A stretch of DNA of 64,000 bases from Methanosarcina thermophila TM-1 (GTDB lineage: Archaea > Halobacteriota > Methanosarcinia > Methanosarcinales > Methanosarcinaceae): positions 3,063,380 to 3,127,379 of the forward strand of contig NZ_CP009501.1 of assembly GCF_000969885.1 (NCBI RefSeq). Direction: 5' to 3'. A program made the translations under genes and the position numbers. This document shows positions 54,324 through 64,000 of this stretch, piece after piece (position 1 is the first letter of the stretch; every line of letters starts with the position of its first letter). The notes beneath the pieces were generated by a model. The model did not search any database. It worked only from the letters and a program-made list of their open reading frames with translations, and had not been told where the DNA came from.

Positions 54324-54554
54324 AATTCATCCCCACAGCAAACTCCCTAAAATAGATGATGCCTTAAAAACCAGGACTTCTTAAAAACCAAGCCTTTGAG
54401 TGCGTTGCATAACTTTTAGTTCATTGCATAATATGTTTCGGAAAATCTCCCCAGCCAGTTTTTATTTCACGTGTTTCAGTATGATCATGATATAATATTT
54501 GCTTTATCTCAAGGTTTGTTTAGCTCCAAAGATTGTTCTATAAATTTTGTTGCG

Positions 54555-57089
54555 TTAAAAATTTGTTTTTGCAATGTAAAATCTGAAAATTTTCTTTATC
54601 TCTATCCAGAAAGTAGTGGCTATTACCACTATCAGAATAATTTCCCACACCCATAGCGGAAGAAAGGTAGTCTTCAAATAAGGGAAAAGCGTGGGGATAT
54701 TTGTCATTGCTGTGGTAAGTACAATCATTCCGGCAAGCCATAATGACGCAAAACGGTTTGAGAAAATACCCTGTTTCAGGAGAGGAAGCTCCCTTTGCTT
54801 CATATTCAGTGCAAGGCAGATGTGTCCAAGTAACCAGGTTGAGAATGCAGCAGTCTGTGCAAGGACAAGGTCACCTGTCTGGTAATATAAAAAAGTATAA
54901 AGAACAGTTATTCCTGATGCCAGTCCGATACCATTTACAAATATTTTCTTCAACATAGTTGATTTCAAATACTTTTGAACATCTTCTGGCATACGCTGTA
55001 ACAAATCAGGTTCTTTCTGTTCAGTAACAAATATAGTTGAAGAAGCAAGATCCATCAGCAGTTCAACTATGATTATATGAATTGGATTAAGAGGAAAAGG
55101 AATTCCAAGTATTAGAGGAGTCAGGAAAATTGAAAGCAGTATTGCTTTAGCAGTAAGATAATATGTAATGCCTTTCTGGAAGTTGTCCAGAGATTTCCTG
55201 CCGTTTGCTATTGCATCTAGAATGTGAATATAATTGTCATCAGTTAATACAAGATCGGCACTCTCTTTTGCCAGGTCAGTACCTACTTTTCCCATCGCTA
55301 TGCCTACATCAGCTGATTTTATTGCGGCGGCATCATTTATGCCGTCCCCAATCATAGCAACTTTTTCCCCATTAGCCTGTAAGGCTTTTATCAGCCGAAG
55401 CTTCTGGAGTGGAGCAACTCGTGCAAATACTCCAGTTTTCTTTATCACTTCTGCTAGTTCTTCGTCTTTCAGGCTATCGATCTGATCGCCAGTTACTACT
55501 TCTCCTCTTAATCCTATTTTTTCTGCGACTGCTTTAGCAGTACTGGGGTGATCTCCGGTAACAATAATCGTTTTTACTCCAGCCATCTCAAGCGAAGCTA
55601 TGGCTTCTTTCACGCCTTCCCTGACTGGATCTGTCAATACTGCAAGGGCAACGAAATCCAGATCTTTTAGCTTGTCAGTTTCTGGTTTCTCTAAAATATG
55701 CACAGCATAAGCAACTACACGTTCGCCAGCAGCAGTTTCTTTTTCTAAAATCTCAAGTAATTTTTCCTTTTCTCTTTCGGGAAGGTTTGAGCTATTAATA
55801 AGTATCTCAGGTTTTCCTGCTATTGCGTGGAGAAAGCCGTTATCTTTTTTGTATACAAGAACACGCCAGGGCTGACCTCTGGCAAAACCAGCGAATATGT
55901 AGGGAGAGGGTTTTTTACCCTGAATCCTTCCAAGTGCTTCCAGAACTGCTTCGTCTGTTGGGTCTTTCGAATGTTCTGGAAGCGACAAAAGTATTTTTTC
56001 TCTCAGATCAGATTGCTCTGGTGATTGTTCTAATTTATCTCCCTCAGCAAAAATAAATTTCTTAAGGTGTATTTTATTTTCTGTAACTGTCCCTGTTTTA
56101 TCTGTCACGACCACAGTTACAAAACCAAGCGTTTCTGTACCTCTCAAATGTTTTGTTATAACGTTTTCTTTTGCAAGCTCAAAGGAAGCCAGTGCAAGTG
56201 CCATTGTAATTATAATTGGAGGTTGCCCTGGAACCATCAGGAAGGTCAAGGCTAACCAGGTAATTATCATTTGCTGAAAATCCTGACCTCTCAATACTCC
56301 TATGGCAGGTATAATAAGACTAACTGCAACTGCAACAACTGCTAGCATTTTTGCCAGATTTATCATGGCAGTTTGGAGATAGGTGTTTTCTTTTTCTGTT
56401 ATCTGTACTTCTCTTGCAATTTTGCCAAATTCACTTTTCTCTCCAACAGCAGTAACAAGTACAGTTCCTTCACCGTCAAGAACGACAGTGCCTGAAAATA
56501 CGGAGTTAGTTCTCTCTGGAAGTGACGCTTCTTCCGGAACCTCAGATTCAGCATCTTTTCTCAATGGAGTTGATTCACCTGTTAGCGCGGATTCATCAAC
56601 AACCAGCCCTTTGCTTTCAATAATTCGACCATCAACAGGAACACGAACTCCTGAGGATAAGATAATCAGATCCCCAGCTACAAGCTCAGACGATGCAATC
56701 TCCAGTTTATTTCCTGCTCTTATAACGGTTGATGTTGGCTGTGCCAGTGCTTTTAGTTGTTTGAGAGTACGATCAGTTCTTGCTTTATTAATTAATTCTA
56801 TGAAAACGTAAGCCATGACAACAAAAACCATTACAGCAGCTTCTAAAAACCTGGAGAATATAAAGGAGAGAGCAGCTATAGAAAGAAGCAGCAGCATCAT
56901 GGGCGATTTCATTCCTTCAATAAGAAGAGAAAAAGTACTGGTAGGTTTGATTTCGGCAAAGGTATTTTTACCAAATCTCTCAGCATTTTTTTGAACCTGC
57001 ATCTCTGAGAGACCGGTTCTTATGTCAGTGTTGTAATAATTTACAAGATCTGAAATTGAGCCAGCCCACCATTTCGACAAATCTGTCAT
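54555..57089 (-). CDS. P-type cation-transporting ATPase (P3A/P2-like)
   Basis: An 844-residue ion pump. The N-terminal cytoplasmic part leads to TM helices; the actuator loop is LTGEST (about residue 177), the phosphorylation motif is DKTGTVTEN (Asp near 328), and the hinge is GDGINDAAA (near 580). Eight to ten membrane helices are predicted. In M4, where Ca2+ and Na+/K+ pumps have PEGLP, this protein has PGQPP, so it lacks the usual charged M4 residue, as proton pumps do; that and the short C-terminus favour a plasma-membrane H+-ATPase-like (P3A) group. Ion specificity is not proved. No regulatory subunit is nearby. Confidence 0.85.
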   Translation of the reverse strand: MTDLSKWWAGSISDLVNYYNTDIRTGLSEMQVQKNAERFGKNTFAEIKPTSTFSLLIEGMKSPMMLLLLSIAALSFIFSRFLEAAVMVFVVMAYVFIELINKARTDRTLKQLKALAQPTSTVIRAGNKLEIASSELVAGDLIILSSGVRVPVDGRIIESKGLVVDESALTGESTPLRKDAESEVPEEASLPERTNSVFSGTVVLDGEGTVLVTAVGEKSEFGKIAREVQITEKENTYLQTAMINLAKMLAVVAVAVSLIIPAIGVLRGQDFQQMIITWLALTFLMVPGQPPIIITMALALASFELAKENVITKHLRGTETLGFVTVVVTDKTGTVTENKIHLKKFIFAEGDKLEQSPEQSDLREKILLSLPEHSKDPTDEAVLEALGRIQGKKPSPYIFAGFARGQPWRVLVYKKDNGFLHAIAGKPEILINSSNLPEREKEKLLEILEKETAAGERVVAYAVHILEKPETDKLKDLDFVALAVLTDPVREGVKEAIASLEMAGVKTIIVTGDHPSTAKAVAEKIGLRGEVVTGDQIDSLKDEELAEVIKKTGVFARVAPLQKLRLIKALQANGEKVAMIGDGINDAAAIKSADVGIAMGKVGTDLAKESADLVLTDDNYIHILDAIANGRKSLDNFQKGITYYLTAKAILLSIFLTPLILGIPFPLNPIHIIIVELLMDLASSTIFVTEQKEPDLLQRMPEDVQKYLKSTMLKKIFVNGIGLASGITVLYTFLYYQTGDLVLAQTAAFSTWLLGHICLALNMKQRELPLLKQGIFSNRFASLWLAGMIVLTTAMTNIPTLFPYLKTTFLPLWVWEIILIVVIATTFWIEIKKIFRFYIAKTNF

Positions 57090-57312
57090 GCACTCCCCAT
57101 GTTACAATACAGATAAGGTGATATAAAGACCAATACTGTTGAATAAAATCACCATCTTCCTGATTGCGCAATAGAGTCACCATCTTCCTGACTGCATAGT
57201 GTTTGAGTATTAACTTGAGAATTAGAAATACTTGAAAATTCAACTAGGATTCGATAAATTAACTTGATAATTAGGGAAACTTGAAAATTTAACAAGGGCT
57301 CTATAAAAACTT

Positions 57313-57334
57313 GCTCCGGAAATAAATCCGGAGC
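57313..57334 (-). terminator. Hairpin terminator of the aminopeptidase gene
   Basis: GCTCCGGA (57313-57320) and TCCGGAGC (57327-57334) form a perfect 8-bp stem around AATAAA. On the minus strand it is followed by AAGTTTTTAT, a T-rich tract. Confidence 0.7.
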
Positions 57335-57347
57335 GAACAGAGTCAGT

Positions 57348-57424
57348 ATAGTTACTCTTTCTTCAAGTCCATTATAGTTACTCTTTCTTAATAAGCCCAT
57401 TATCCATTATAGTTACTTTTTCTT
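57348..57424. repeat. Three tandem copies of an AT-rich unit
   Basis: TATAGTTACTCTTTCTT or a single-base variant occurs at about 57348, 57372 and 57404. Spacing is irregular (24-32 bp). Confidence 0.7.
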
Positions 57425-57436
57425 ATTAATCTCTGG

Positions 57437-60280
57437 TTACAGATCCGGAATTTCTCCGTGCTCTATATTGTAGGCTTTTACAGCTTTCGGAGCTCCGAGC
57501 AGGAGCTTTCGAATTCTATTATACACGCTCGGATATTTTTGGGGATCAAGTTCTCCGAGGAGGTCTGCCAGAATTTTTACCAGTGGAATATGGTATTTTG
57601 TTTCCATCATGTCTATGTGTGCAAAGGCATTGAGCAGGTTGACTGTAGTGTATTCGTTTACAGGAGCAAGCTTTCTAAGGATCTCTGCAAAGAGAGCTCT
57701 GCCTTCTTTGGTCTGGAGTGATTTTTTCCGGTTACGGGCAAAGCTACCGTAAAGGGCTCGCTGATCATTTGCCTGCTCTATCCTGAAAGCATCTGACCTT
57801 TCCATTTCCCTTACAAGTTCTACGGCGTCAATGCTGCTGTTGCTTCCTATTGCGGAAAGGAAAGCTTCCCAGGCAACAAGATTTTTCTTTGATTCAGCTT
57901 CAAAGGCTCTCAGTACCTCAACCTTGTCAGGGGCTGAACTGTCCATGTATGCAGAAAATGCGCTCAGCCGGTCTGTTGCACAGGTTGCAGTCTCAAACTG
58001 CTGTTTTATCATGGCATGAATATCTGGAGTGTCAAGGGTTGCAAGGATGCTAAGACAGATGTTTTTAGCCTGCCTGTATTTGATTGCCCTGGCGGTCTCT
58101 TCAAGCGTAGAATCCATGGGAGTTGAGCCACTTTCAAAGTAACGGTAGGCTGAAATCACGGAGTTTTTGTACTTCCAGGCAATTGCTTTCAGAAGGGATT
58201 GCTTTACATCATAAAGTGCCTGGTACCTGTGGGCAAATTCTTCATCTTCTACGGATTCAAAAATGGTCAGGAACTGTCCACCGGCTTTCTCAAGAAGTTG
58301 CCGGTCGTTCAGGAGCCTGTAGTATAGCTCGATAAATTCCTCAGAGGGGCTAGATCCTGGATTCTTAAGTAACCTGAGCTTTTCTCTGTCAACCAGGGTG
58401 TAAAAAGCCATAAATCTGCCTATGGTATCCCTATCCTTTCTAACCTGCATCAAGAGCTCTTCCTGGCTTGCCCTGTATATGAGCTTCCCGTAGAAAGAAT
58501 AGCCCCTGTTAAGGGAAAGGAAGGCTGGCATATCCACATTCTCAATTGTAAGCTCGGCAGTTTCCCCGCTTACTCGTTCGAGGATCTCAGCAAGGTCGTT
58601 CCCGTTTTCGTCCACAAGGGCTGCCCTGAACGGGAATTCCCAGGGTTTTGCGTCGGCGGGGACCCTCTGTTTGAGGAAGAATTTGAATCTCCGCTCAGCC
58701 CGGTTATATTCGGCTGAAACCTCAACTACAGGAAACTTTGTCTGCCTCAGCCAGGTTTCGGACATTTCCTTTAAAGGCTGTCCGCTTTCCTCTTCCATAG
58801 CTTCGATCCAGTCCTGAGTGCTTGCATTGGAGTGCTTGAACTTTTTAAAGTACCTGTCAAGACCTCTGGCAAATGTATCCTTTCCTATAAGGGTTTCAAC
58901 CATCCGCACATATTCCGGGGCTTTTACGTAAGTAACTGCGGTAATCAGGTCGTTAGGGTCGTTGAAGCCTTCAGGAATGATCGGCATGGAAGCCGCTCCA
59001 GAATCCAGGGCAAATGTCCCAGATACAGGCTCAAGCAGCTCAAGCACCCTCGAAAGCCTCTGGTAATCTTCGCCAAAGAAAAAGGCGTGGAACTGCTCTT
59101 CGACATGCACGGTAACAGCTTCATTCAGCCAGATCTCAAACGGGCTTTTTCCCGTGACTTCGGACCCGTTCTGGTTGTGATAATATTCGTGCACCTTTAC
59201 CTTTACCATATATTCATAAGCGGAGTCAACCATTTGAGGGAAAGGCATTATCTTATTTGTGGTAATTGTGGTATTTCCGACATTTTCCATACCCCCGAAG
59301 TCCGAATTCTGCATCCCGATTTCCCTGTATACTGTGCCTGTGTACCTGTACCCGGGAGTGATGGTTGCGTCAAGCTCGGCAAGCCTGGATCTGAGCTTTT
59401 CAAGTTCTTCCAGCGTAGTTTCGGACTTTGTTTCATATTTCATCTTTTCCCGCCTGCGGACAAGCTCCCAGATCTCCTTCCTGACAGACAGTTTTTCCTC
59501 ATCGAACTGTTCGGGTCCTGTGAAAAGATAAACCCACATAACCGCATCGTGCAGAATATCAAGTGCTTTTTCGGCAGCGGATGCCTCGGACGCCGGGGGC
59601 ACGAGCAGTTCGAGCATGAAAGTCCTTCCGTCAGGATACTCGAATTCTCTCTTAAATGTCGCATAAGTCCCCACCCCAAGGAAAAAGAGATAGGTCGCCA
59701 TCGGTGTGACCGAGTTATCATAAACTATCTTATCCCTCCCAGGCTTTATTGTATGCCTCTCAACCACGACGTCCCCATTTGTAATCAGGTTCGTGTACCG
59801 CGAATCCGCAATAATGGTAGTGGTATACGTGCATTTTGCAGTCATATCATCAATGCACGGCACAATCCTCTGGAACCCCCACTGCTGGCACTGCGTGATC
59901 TGCTGTGGAGGGGCACCTGCCGGCGTCTCGTCATAGTACAGCCCTTCAAGAATATGCTTTGTTGGTCTGCAAACCGTATCCGTGACAATCGCAACCTCGG
60001 TATGTGGCGGAACCTCTTCTCTGAAATTAATCTCAAGAATCGCATCATCTTTCCGGTACCTGTAAGAAATCTCATACTGTATGCAGCTCACAGCCCGAAT
60101 CTCAAGATCCCTGCAGTTCAATTCCAACTTTTCAATAGGAGCATCCTTTGTCCTCACCCTGAGCACGGATTTCACATTTGTCCTGTCATCATAAACGTCA
60201 AATACAAGATCCATATGCAAAACGTCAACCGTAAGTTCCCCGAAATCCTCCGGATAATACTTGTAAAGCCTGTTCTTCAT
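57437..60280 (-). CDS. M1-family aminopeptidase
   Basis: A 947-residue zinc metalloprotease. The GxMEN exopeptidase motif is GGMEN, and the zinc site is HEYYH followed 18 residues later by the third ligand Glu in WLNEAVTV (about residues 360-382). An N-terminal beta-rich domain and a large helical C-terminal domain complete the M1 layout. Such enzymes trim peptides, for example those released by the proteasome or tricorn. There is no signal peptide, so it is probably cytoplasmic. Transcription seems to start near 60300 and end at the hairpin at 57313-57334. Confidence 0.93.
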   Translation of the reverse strand: MKNRLYKYYPEDFGELTVDVLHMDLVFDVYDDRTNVKSVLRVRTKDAPIEKLELNCRDLEIRAVSCIQYEISYRYRKDDAILEINFREEVPPHTEVAIVTDTVCRPTKHILEGLYYDETPAGAPPQQITQCQQWGFQRIVPCIDDMTAKCTYTTTIIADSRYTNLITNGDVVVERHTIKPGRDKIVYDNSVTPMATYLFFLGVGTYATFKREFEYPDGRTFMLELLVPPASEASAAEKALDILHDAVMWVYLFTGPEQFDEEKLSVRKEIWELVRRREKMKYETKSETTLEELEKLRSRLAELDATITPGYRYTGTVYREIGMQNSDFGGMENVGNTTITTNKIMPFPQMVDSAYEYMVKVKVHEYYHNQNGSEVTGKSPFEIWLNEAVTVHVEEQFHAFFFGEDYQRLSRVLELLEPVSGTFALDSGAASMPIIPEGFNDPNDLITAVTYVKAPEYVRMVETLIGKDTFARGLDRYFKKFKHSNASTQDWIEAMEEESGQPLKEMSETWLRQTKFPVVEVSAEYNRAERRFKFFLKQRVPADAKPWEFPFRAALVDENGNDLAEILERVSGETAELTIENVDMPAFLSLNRGYSFYGKLIYRASQEELLMQVRKDRDTIGRFMAFYTLVDREKLRLLKNPGSSPSEEFIELYYRLLNDRQLLEKAGGQFLTIFESVEDEEFAHRYQALYDVKQSLLKAIAWKYKNSVISAYRYFESGSTPMDSTLEETARAIKYRQAKNICLSILATLDTPDIHAMIKQQFETATCATDRLSAFSAYMDSSAPDKVEVLRAFEAESKKNLVAWEAFLSAIGSNSSIDAVELVREMERSDAFRIEQANDQRALYGSFARNRKKSLQTKEGRALFAEILRKLAPVNEYTTVNLLNAFAHIDMMETKYHIPLVKILADLLGELDPQKYPSVYNRIRKLLLGAPKAVKAYNIEHGEIPDL

Positions 60281-60903
60281 AAAGGGGTCACCGAATAAAG
60301 TTATACTTGGGATAGAAAAGGGAGGAATGAGATTTAAAGGTGTAGTTTTGAAAATGGGAATTTATATTTACTCCGTAGAATTCTCTTAAAAAACTTTCAT
60401 TATCTCTCTCACTCTTCCAAGTTTTCTATCATCTCAAATTTTGTTGAGTTCTGAGGTGAGTTCTAAGGTCTCATTGATTCTTCACCAAATTACATCGATT
60501 CTTCACCAAATTAATAACAAACGACATATAATATTTTATACTGCCTCGATTATTTCAAAAAATTATTATACATATTATATGATATCCTTGATAACACTCA
60601 GTATTGGATAGACAGTCAACTTTGAATGAATTTCAATATATTTATCTATATTTTTATTGAATTTCCATAAATTTAGATCAAAGTTGTCATATTCCTCTAC
60701 CAACCAAAGAGATTTAACTAAAATAATAAGCCGGTATTGCAAAAGTTATTTGCTTGAAATGAGAAACCAATAGCAGTAAAACATGAGCTGTCAAAGAGAT
60801 AATTATTTTTAGTAAATCTTCTTGTGTGTGTTACTTTTTTTTTCGCTTTCCCTGAGTGCTCCTGTTAAAACAGCAAAACTTCATAAAACTAATAGGTGAA
60901 TAA
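60281..60903. other. Leader and promoter region of the first CUB-type gene
   Basis: About 620 bp, very AT-rich. Segments such as ATTATTATA, CTTGAAATGAGAAA and the stretch before the ATG recur ahead of the second CUB gene (near 62760-63109), so the flanks were duplicated with the gene. Confidence 0.6.
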
Positions 60904-62292
60904 ATGTCTAACATAAGCATTCTAAAAATCGTTCTTTGTTGTCTATTTATAGTAACGTGTATACCCACGGCATTGGCTGAACCCTTAGCCGAGTCTGACC
61001 ATCCTTATGCAAATAATTTTGAATATACATGGACTATCAGCGAACCTGGCGCCGATCAAATACGACTACACTTTGAATATCTTAAGCTTGCCCAAAATTA
61101 ACGAATTAATTTTCAAGTTTACGATAAGTTAATTCTTTACGATAAATATGATAATGTACTTAAAATCTATGGAGATAATATGGGTTTTAATTCTCAAGAT
61201 TTCTGGACAGAATGGTATACAGGTGATACATTAAAAGTCAAACTTGTAACAGACAGCTCAGGGACTGCGAATGGGTTTATAATTGACAAAACCGAAACCA
61301 GAACAGATACGACAGCCTCTAAGAACTCTTTAACTGAGTCTGACTCTTTAGCCGAGTCTGACCATCCTTATGCAAACAACTATAAGAATACTTGGACCAT
61401 AAGCGAACCCGGTGCCGATCAGATACGGCTACATTTTGAATATCTTAAGCTTGCTCAAAATCAACGAATTAATTTTCAAGTTTACGATAAGTTAATTCTT
61501 TACGATAAATATGATAATGTACTTAAAATCTATGGAGATAATATGGGTTTTAATTCTCAAGATTTCTGGACAGAATGGTATACAGGTGATACATTAAAAG
61601 TCAAACTTGTAACAGACAGCTCAGGGACTGCGAATGGGTTTATAATTGACAAAACCGAAACCAGAATGAAAGAAGAAATAGATATTGGAGAAACAGATAC
61701 TGGAAAATCCGAAACTGACTCTGATGAACCCGAAACTAATAATCAGATCATAACTGACGACAAGGAAGAAGTAGATACTAATTCTAAAGATACATCTGCT
61801 AGCGTGCAATTGTATGGCGAAAAGACAAATGTTACTTTGGGAGAAGATATTCTACTTAGACTTTCTGCTGTAAACTTGATCACAAAACCGACAATGCACG
61901 TCCAGGTAATCCTTCTCCCTCCTTCGGGAATGAGTGTAACATCCACAGAGTTTGTTCAATCTGGAGCTGGTCAGTATACAACTACTTATGAACTTGAGCC
62001 TGGACAGGGAAAAGATATTGAAGTAAGGATTAAGTCCAATCAGGTCGGAAACTTTAACGTTAATGGCAGGGTAATTTACTATTTTGAAGGTGATCTAGAA
62101 AATGCAGAAGATCATAAACTTACTCTACCGATAAAAGTTAGGGAAGGAACGTCATCAAACTTACAATCTCCTTCTGCTGGCACAGAGGATAATGCCCAAT
62201 CAGAAAATGAAACTAAAAGTCCGGGATTTGGGTCAATTGTAGCGCTTATAGGGCTTTTATCCTTCTATGCATTGAAAAGACGAGATCTTTAA
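60904..62292 (+). pseudogene. Secreted CUB-like repeat protein with in-frame TAA and PGF-CTERM anchor
   Basis: One 463-codon reading frame interrupted by a single TAA at 61099-61101. A signal peptide (SILKIVLCCLFIVTCIPTALA) is followed by two CUB-like domains of about 121 residues (HPYANN, WTISEPGADQIRLHFEYL, YDKLILYDKYDN, FWTEWYTGDTLKVKL). A Ser/Thr/Asp-rich linker, an immunoglobulin-like domain (about 305-415) and a C-terminal SPGFGSIVALIGLLSFYALKRRDL-type segment, that is a PGF-CTERM signal for archaeosortase, follow. In the second copy the corresponding codon is CAA (Gln). The 203 bases after that codon are identical in both copies. Either a nonsense allele, a sequencing error, or readthrough; TAA is not a pyrrolysine codon. 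Confidence 0.8.
61099..61665 (+). repeat. 203-bp perfect internal duplication (period 363 bp)
   Basis: Bases 61100-61302 equal 61463-61665 exactly. The base before each differs (T in the first, C in the second), and that difference creates the TAA. The period is 121 codons. Perfect identity over 203 bp implies a recent duplication or gene conversion. Confidence 0.9.
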
Positions 62293-63109
62293 GTTGATAC
62301 AGGGGATGTGTGGCTCCAGTTATCTTCATAAAACTTTACGCTGGGTGCAGATCACATTCCTTTTATTTCAAAACAAACGTAATCCGACTCCGATTTTTAT
62401 AGCTTTCTGTCCTTACCATGAGCAGGAACCTGATATTTTCTCTATCATTATGGGCATTAAATTCCATATCTATGTGCAAACGCCAGTGGTAAGTTCTCCA
62501 GAATTCAGGTGATGTTTACAAAGACTATTCTTCATAAGAAGCACTAAGTAAAATTATAAGTTATGTAATTGGGTAGAAATGGAGGACAAAAAGGAATAGT
62601 TTGAAGATAAGTATTCGTATCCACATTATACAGCAATATAAAAGATTTTCGTTACTTACCTAACCTCATTTATTTTTTCTTTTTGTCATAATATTTATGT
62701 TTATTTCTGAAATTTATCAGAATATAAATATTCTGATATAAAGGTGATAATATTTCTATAATTTTTTCGAAAAATTATTATATGTGTCACTTCATACCCT
62801 CAAAAATATCGTTATTAGAAGACATTCAATCTTGAATGGTTTTCTATCAATTTACTTATGTTATTTCCAAATTTTTCTTAAATTTTAATTAGAATGTCAC
62901 ATCTTATTGAAAGTCACGGGTGTTCCATCCAAACGCAAACTCTGGGTTTCAGGAAAATCATCTACTTGAAATGAGAAATCAACAACAGTGAGGTGTAAAT
63001 TTTTAACGAGGGATAACTTTTTCGCAAATTGTTACTCGTTGTTTTTCTCTCTTTCTGCAAGTGCGCCTTTGAAGTAATAAAATTTTATGAAATTGAAAAG
63101 AGTGTAAAT
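62293..63109. other. Intergenic region between the two CUB-type genes
   Basis: About 815 bp, AT-rich. The last 350 bp resemble the leader of the first CUB gene. No supported gene. Confidence 0.55.
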
Positions 63110-64000
63110 ATGTCTAAATTAAATATTTTTAGAGTTGTTTTATGTTGTTTTTTATTTGTAGTTCTCGCGTGTATGCCTGCAGCATCATCTGAATCTTTAG
63201 CCGAGTCTAAGCATCCTTATGCAAACAACTTTGAATATACATGGTCTAATATAAGCGAACCTGGTGCGACTGAAATAAGGCTTCATTTTTCAGATTTAGA
63301 TATTGGTAGGTACGATAAGTTAACTATTTTAGATAAGTATGGAAATGATCTTGTAACCTATTCTGGCATCACAAAAGCAGACTTCTGGACAGAATGGTAT
63401 GTAGGGGATACGTTAGGAGTTAGGCTCATCACAAGCGATCAAGGGACTGCCTATGGGTTTAAAATTGACAAATTAGAAAGCAGGTCAGGTACGTGTATAT
63501 CTAATAACTCTTTAGCCGAGTCATACCATCCTTATGCAAACAACTTTGAATATAAATGGCCTGATATAAGCAAGCCTGGTGCCACTCAGATACGAATCCA
63601 TTTTGAAAGCCTTAATCTTGCTGACACCTACGATAAACTCATTCTTTATGATAAGTATGACAATAAACTTGTGACCTATAGTCGTTATCAGTCAGGTAAT
63701 GATTTCTGGACGGAATGGTACACAGGAGATACATTAAAAGTTAAACTTATAACAGGTAGCTCGGGGACTGCATACGGGTTCAAAATTGACGAAGTAGAGG
63801 GCAGATCAGATATGTTCATATCTAATAGCTCTTTACCCGAGTCATATCATCCTTATGCGAACAATTTTGTATATAAATGGCCTGATATAAGCAAACCTGG
63901 TGCCACTCAGATGCGACTCCACTTCGAAAGCCTTAATCTTGCTGACACCTACGATAAACTCATTCTTTATGATAAGTATGATAATGTACTTAAAACATAC
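63110..64000 (+). CDS. Secreted CUB-like repeat protein, 3' end beyond window
   Basis: Open for 297 codons from the ATG at 63110 to the window end. The signal peptide (FRVVLCCFLFVVLACMPAAS) is followed by three CUB-like domains (about 105-107 residues each), each beginning HPYANNF and containing YDKL...LYDKYDN and DFWTEWYTGDTLKVKL. Linkers carry the SLAESYHPY pattern. It is a close paralogue of the gene at 60904-62292 and has the same leader. Surface anchoring by PGF-CTERM is likely by analogy but cannot be seen here. Confidence 0.85.
   Translation, partial: MSKLNIFRVVLCCFLFVVLACMPAASSESLAESKHPYANNFEYTWSNISEPGATEIRLHFSDLDIGRYDKLTILDKYGNDLVTYSGITKADFWTEWYVGDTLGVRLITSDQGTAYGFKIDKLESRSGTCISNNSLAESYHPYANNFEYKWPDISKPGATQIRIHFESLNLADTYDKLILYDKYDNKLVTYSRYQSGNDFWTEWYTGDTLKVKLITGSSGTAYGFKIDEVEGRSDMFISNSSLPESYHPYANNFVYKWPDISKPGATQMRLHFESLNLADTYDKLILYDKYDNVLKTY

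Larger units (their letters stand above)
57090..57436. other. Intergenic region with terminator and tandem repeats
   Basis: About 350 bp. Contains a perfect hairpin (57313-57334) and three copies of a TATAGTTACTCTTTCTT unit (57352-57423). Near-identical TTAACTTGAxAATTAG segments also recur at 57208-57285. Confidence 0.6.

Noticed and set aside
62294..62512. 72-codon frame after the first CUB gene
   Set aside because: No ribosome-binding site, low-complexity composition, and no similarity to the CUB genes.

Overview
The window looks like a chromosome segment of a Methanosarcina species (archaeon). The main reasons are a cytoplasmic heterodisulfide reductase set (HdrA2-HdrC2-HdrB2), a LeuC/homoaconitase-type dehydratase, class I HMG-CoA reductase, the archaeal siroheme-to-heme radical SAM enzyme, an RPA with paired OB folds and its partner protein, deoxyhypusine synthase, an archaellin remnant and a PGF-CTERM surface protein. 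Long AT-rich intergenic stretches, frequent GTG/TTG starts and T-rich transcript ends fit this genus. I see no rRNA, tRNA, CRISPR array or prophage.

Layout. 1-5000: a winged-helix regulator, then a possibly leaderless hdrA2-hdrC2-hdrB2 operon. 5000-10200: a secreted seven-bladed beta-propeller protein, a homoaconitase/isopropylmalate dehydratase large subunit, a 72-residue helical protein whose only sensibly placed start is ATT, and a frameshifted archaellin. 10200-20000: a two-subunit 2-oxoacid:ferredoxin oxidoreductase, HMG-CoA reductase, a DsrE-like protein and ValS, separated by long spacers holding dispersed palindromic repeats and a roughly 200-bp IS200/IS605-type non-autonomous element. 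20000-26000: a kinase-like protein with a HAD hydrolase whose 5' end is disrupted, a molybdopterin-type lipoprotein, and cobA-hemD-ahbC for (siro)heme. 26000-32700: a GH13 glycosidase, RNase Z, an AAA ATPase and small proteins. 32700-38500: glmS, glmM and two GlmU-like genes for UDP-GlcNAc. 38500-43800: an IS remnant, RPA plus partner, small proteins and a phosphodiesterase. 43800-49000: two overlapping regulators, deoxyhypusine synthase, a structured leader ahead of a winged-helix protein, and a nitrilase-family amidohydrolase. 49000-60300: LeuS, threonine synthase, two tandem DUF1622-like membrane proteins, a P-type ATPase and an M1 aminopeptidase. 60900-64000: two tandem genes for secreted CUB-like repeat proteins; the first is interrupted by an in-frame TAA and ends in PGF-CTERM, the second runs off the window.

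Most genes are housekeeping: energy conservation (Hdr, Kor), cofactors (heme), lipids (HMGR), envelope sugars (Glm), translation (ValS, LeuS, Dys) and replication (RPA). The accessory signals are decayed or repeated: archaellin, HAD gene, IS605-derived element, palindromic repeats, and the CUB array with a 203-bp perfect internal duplication. I did not find a convincing new multi-gene system. The best leads are the CUB locus, the ATT-start small gene, the IS605-derived element and the three-hairpin leader at 47106-47185.
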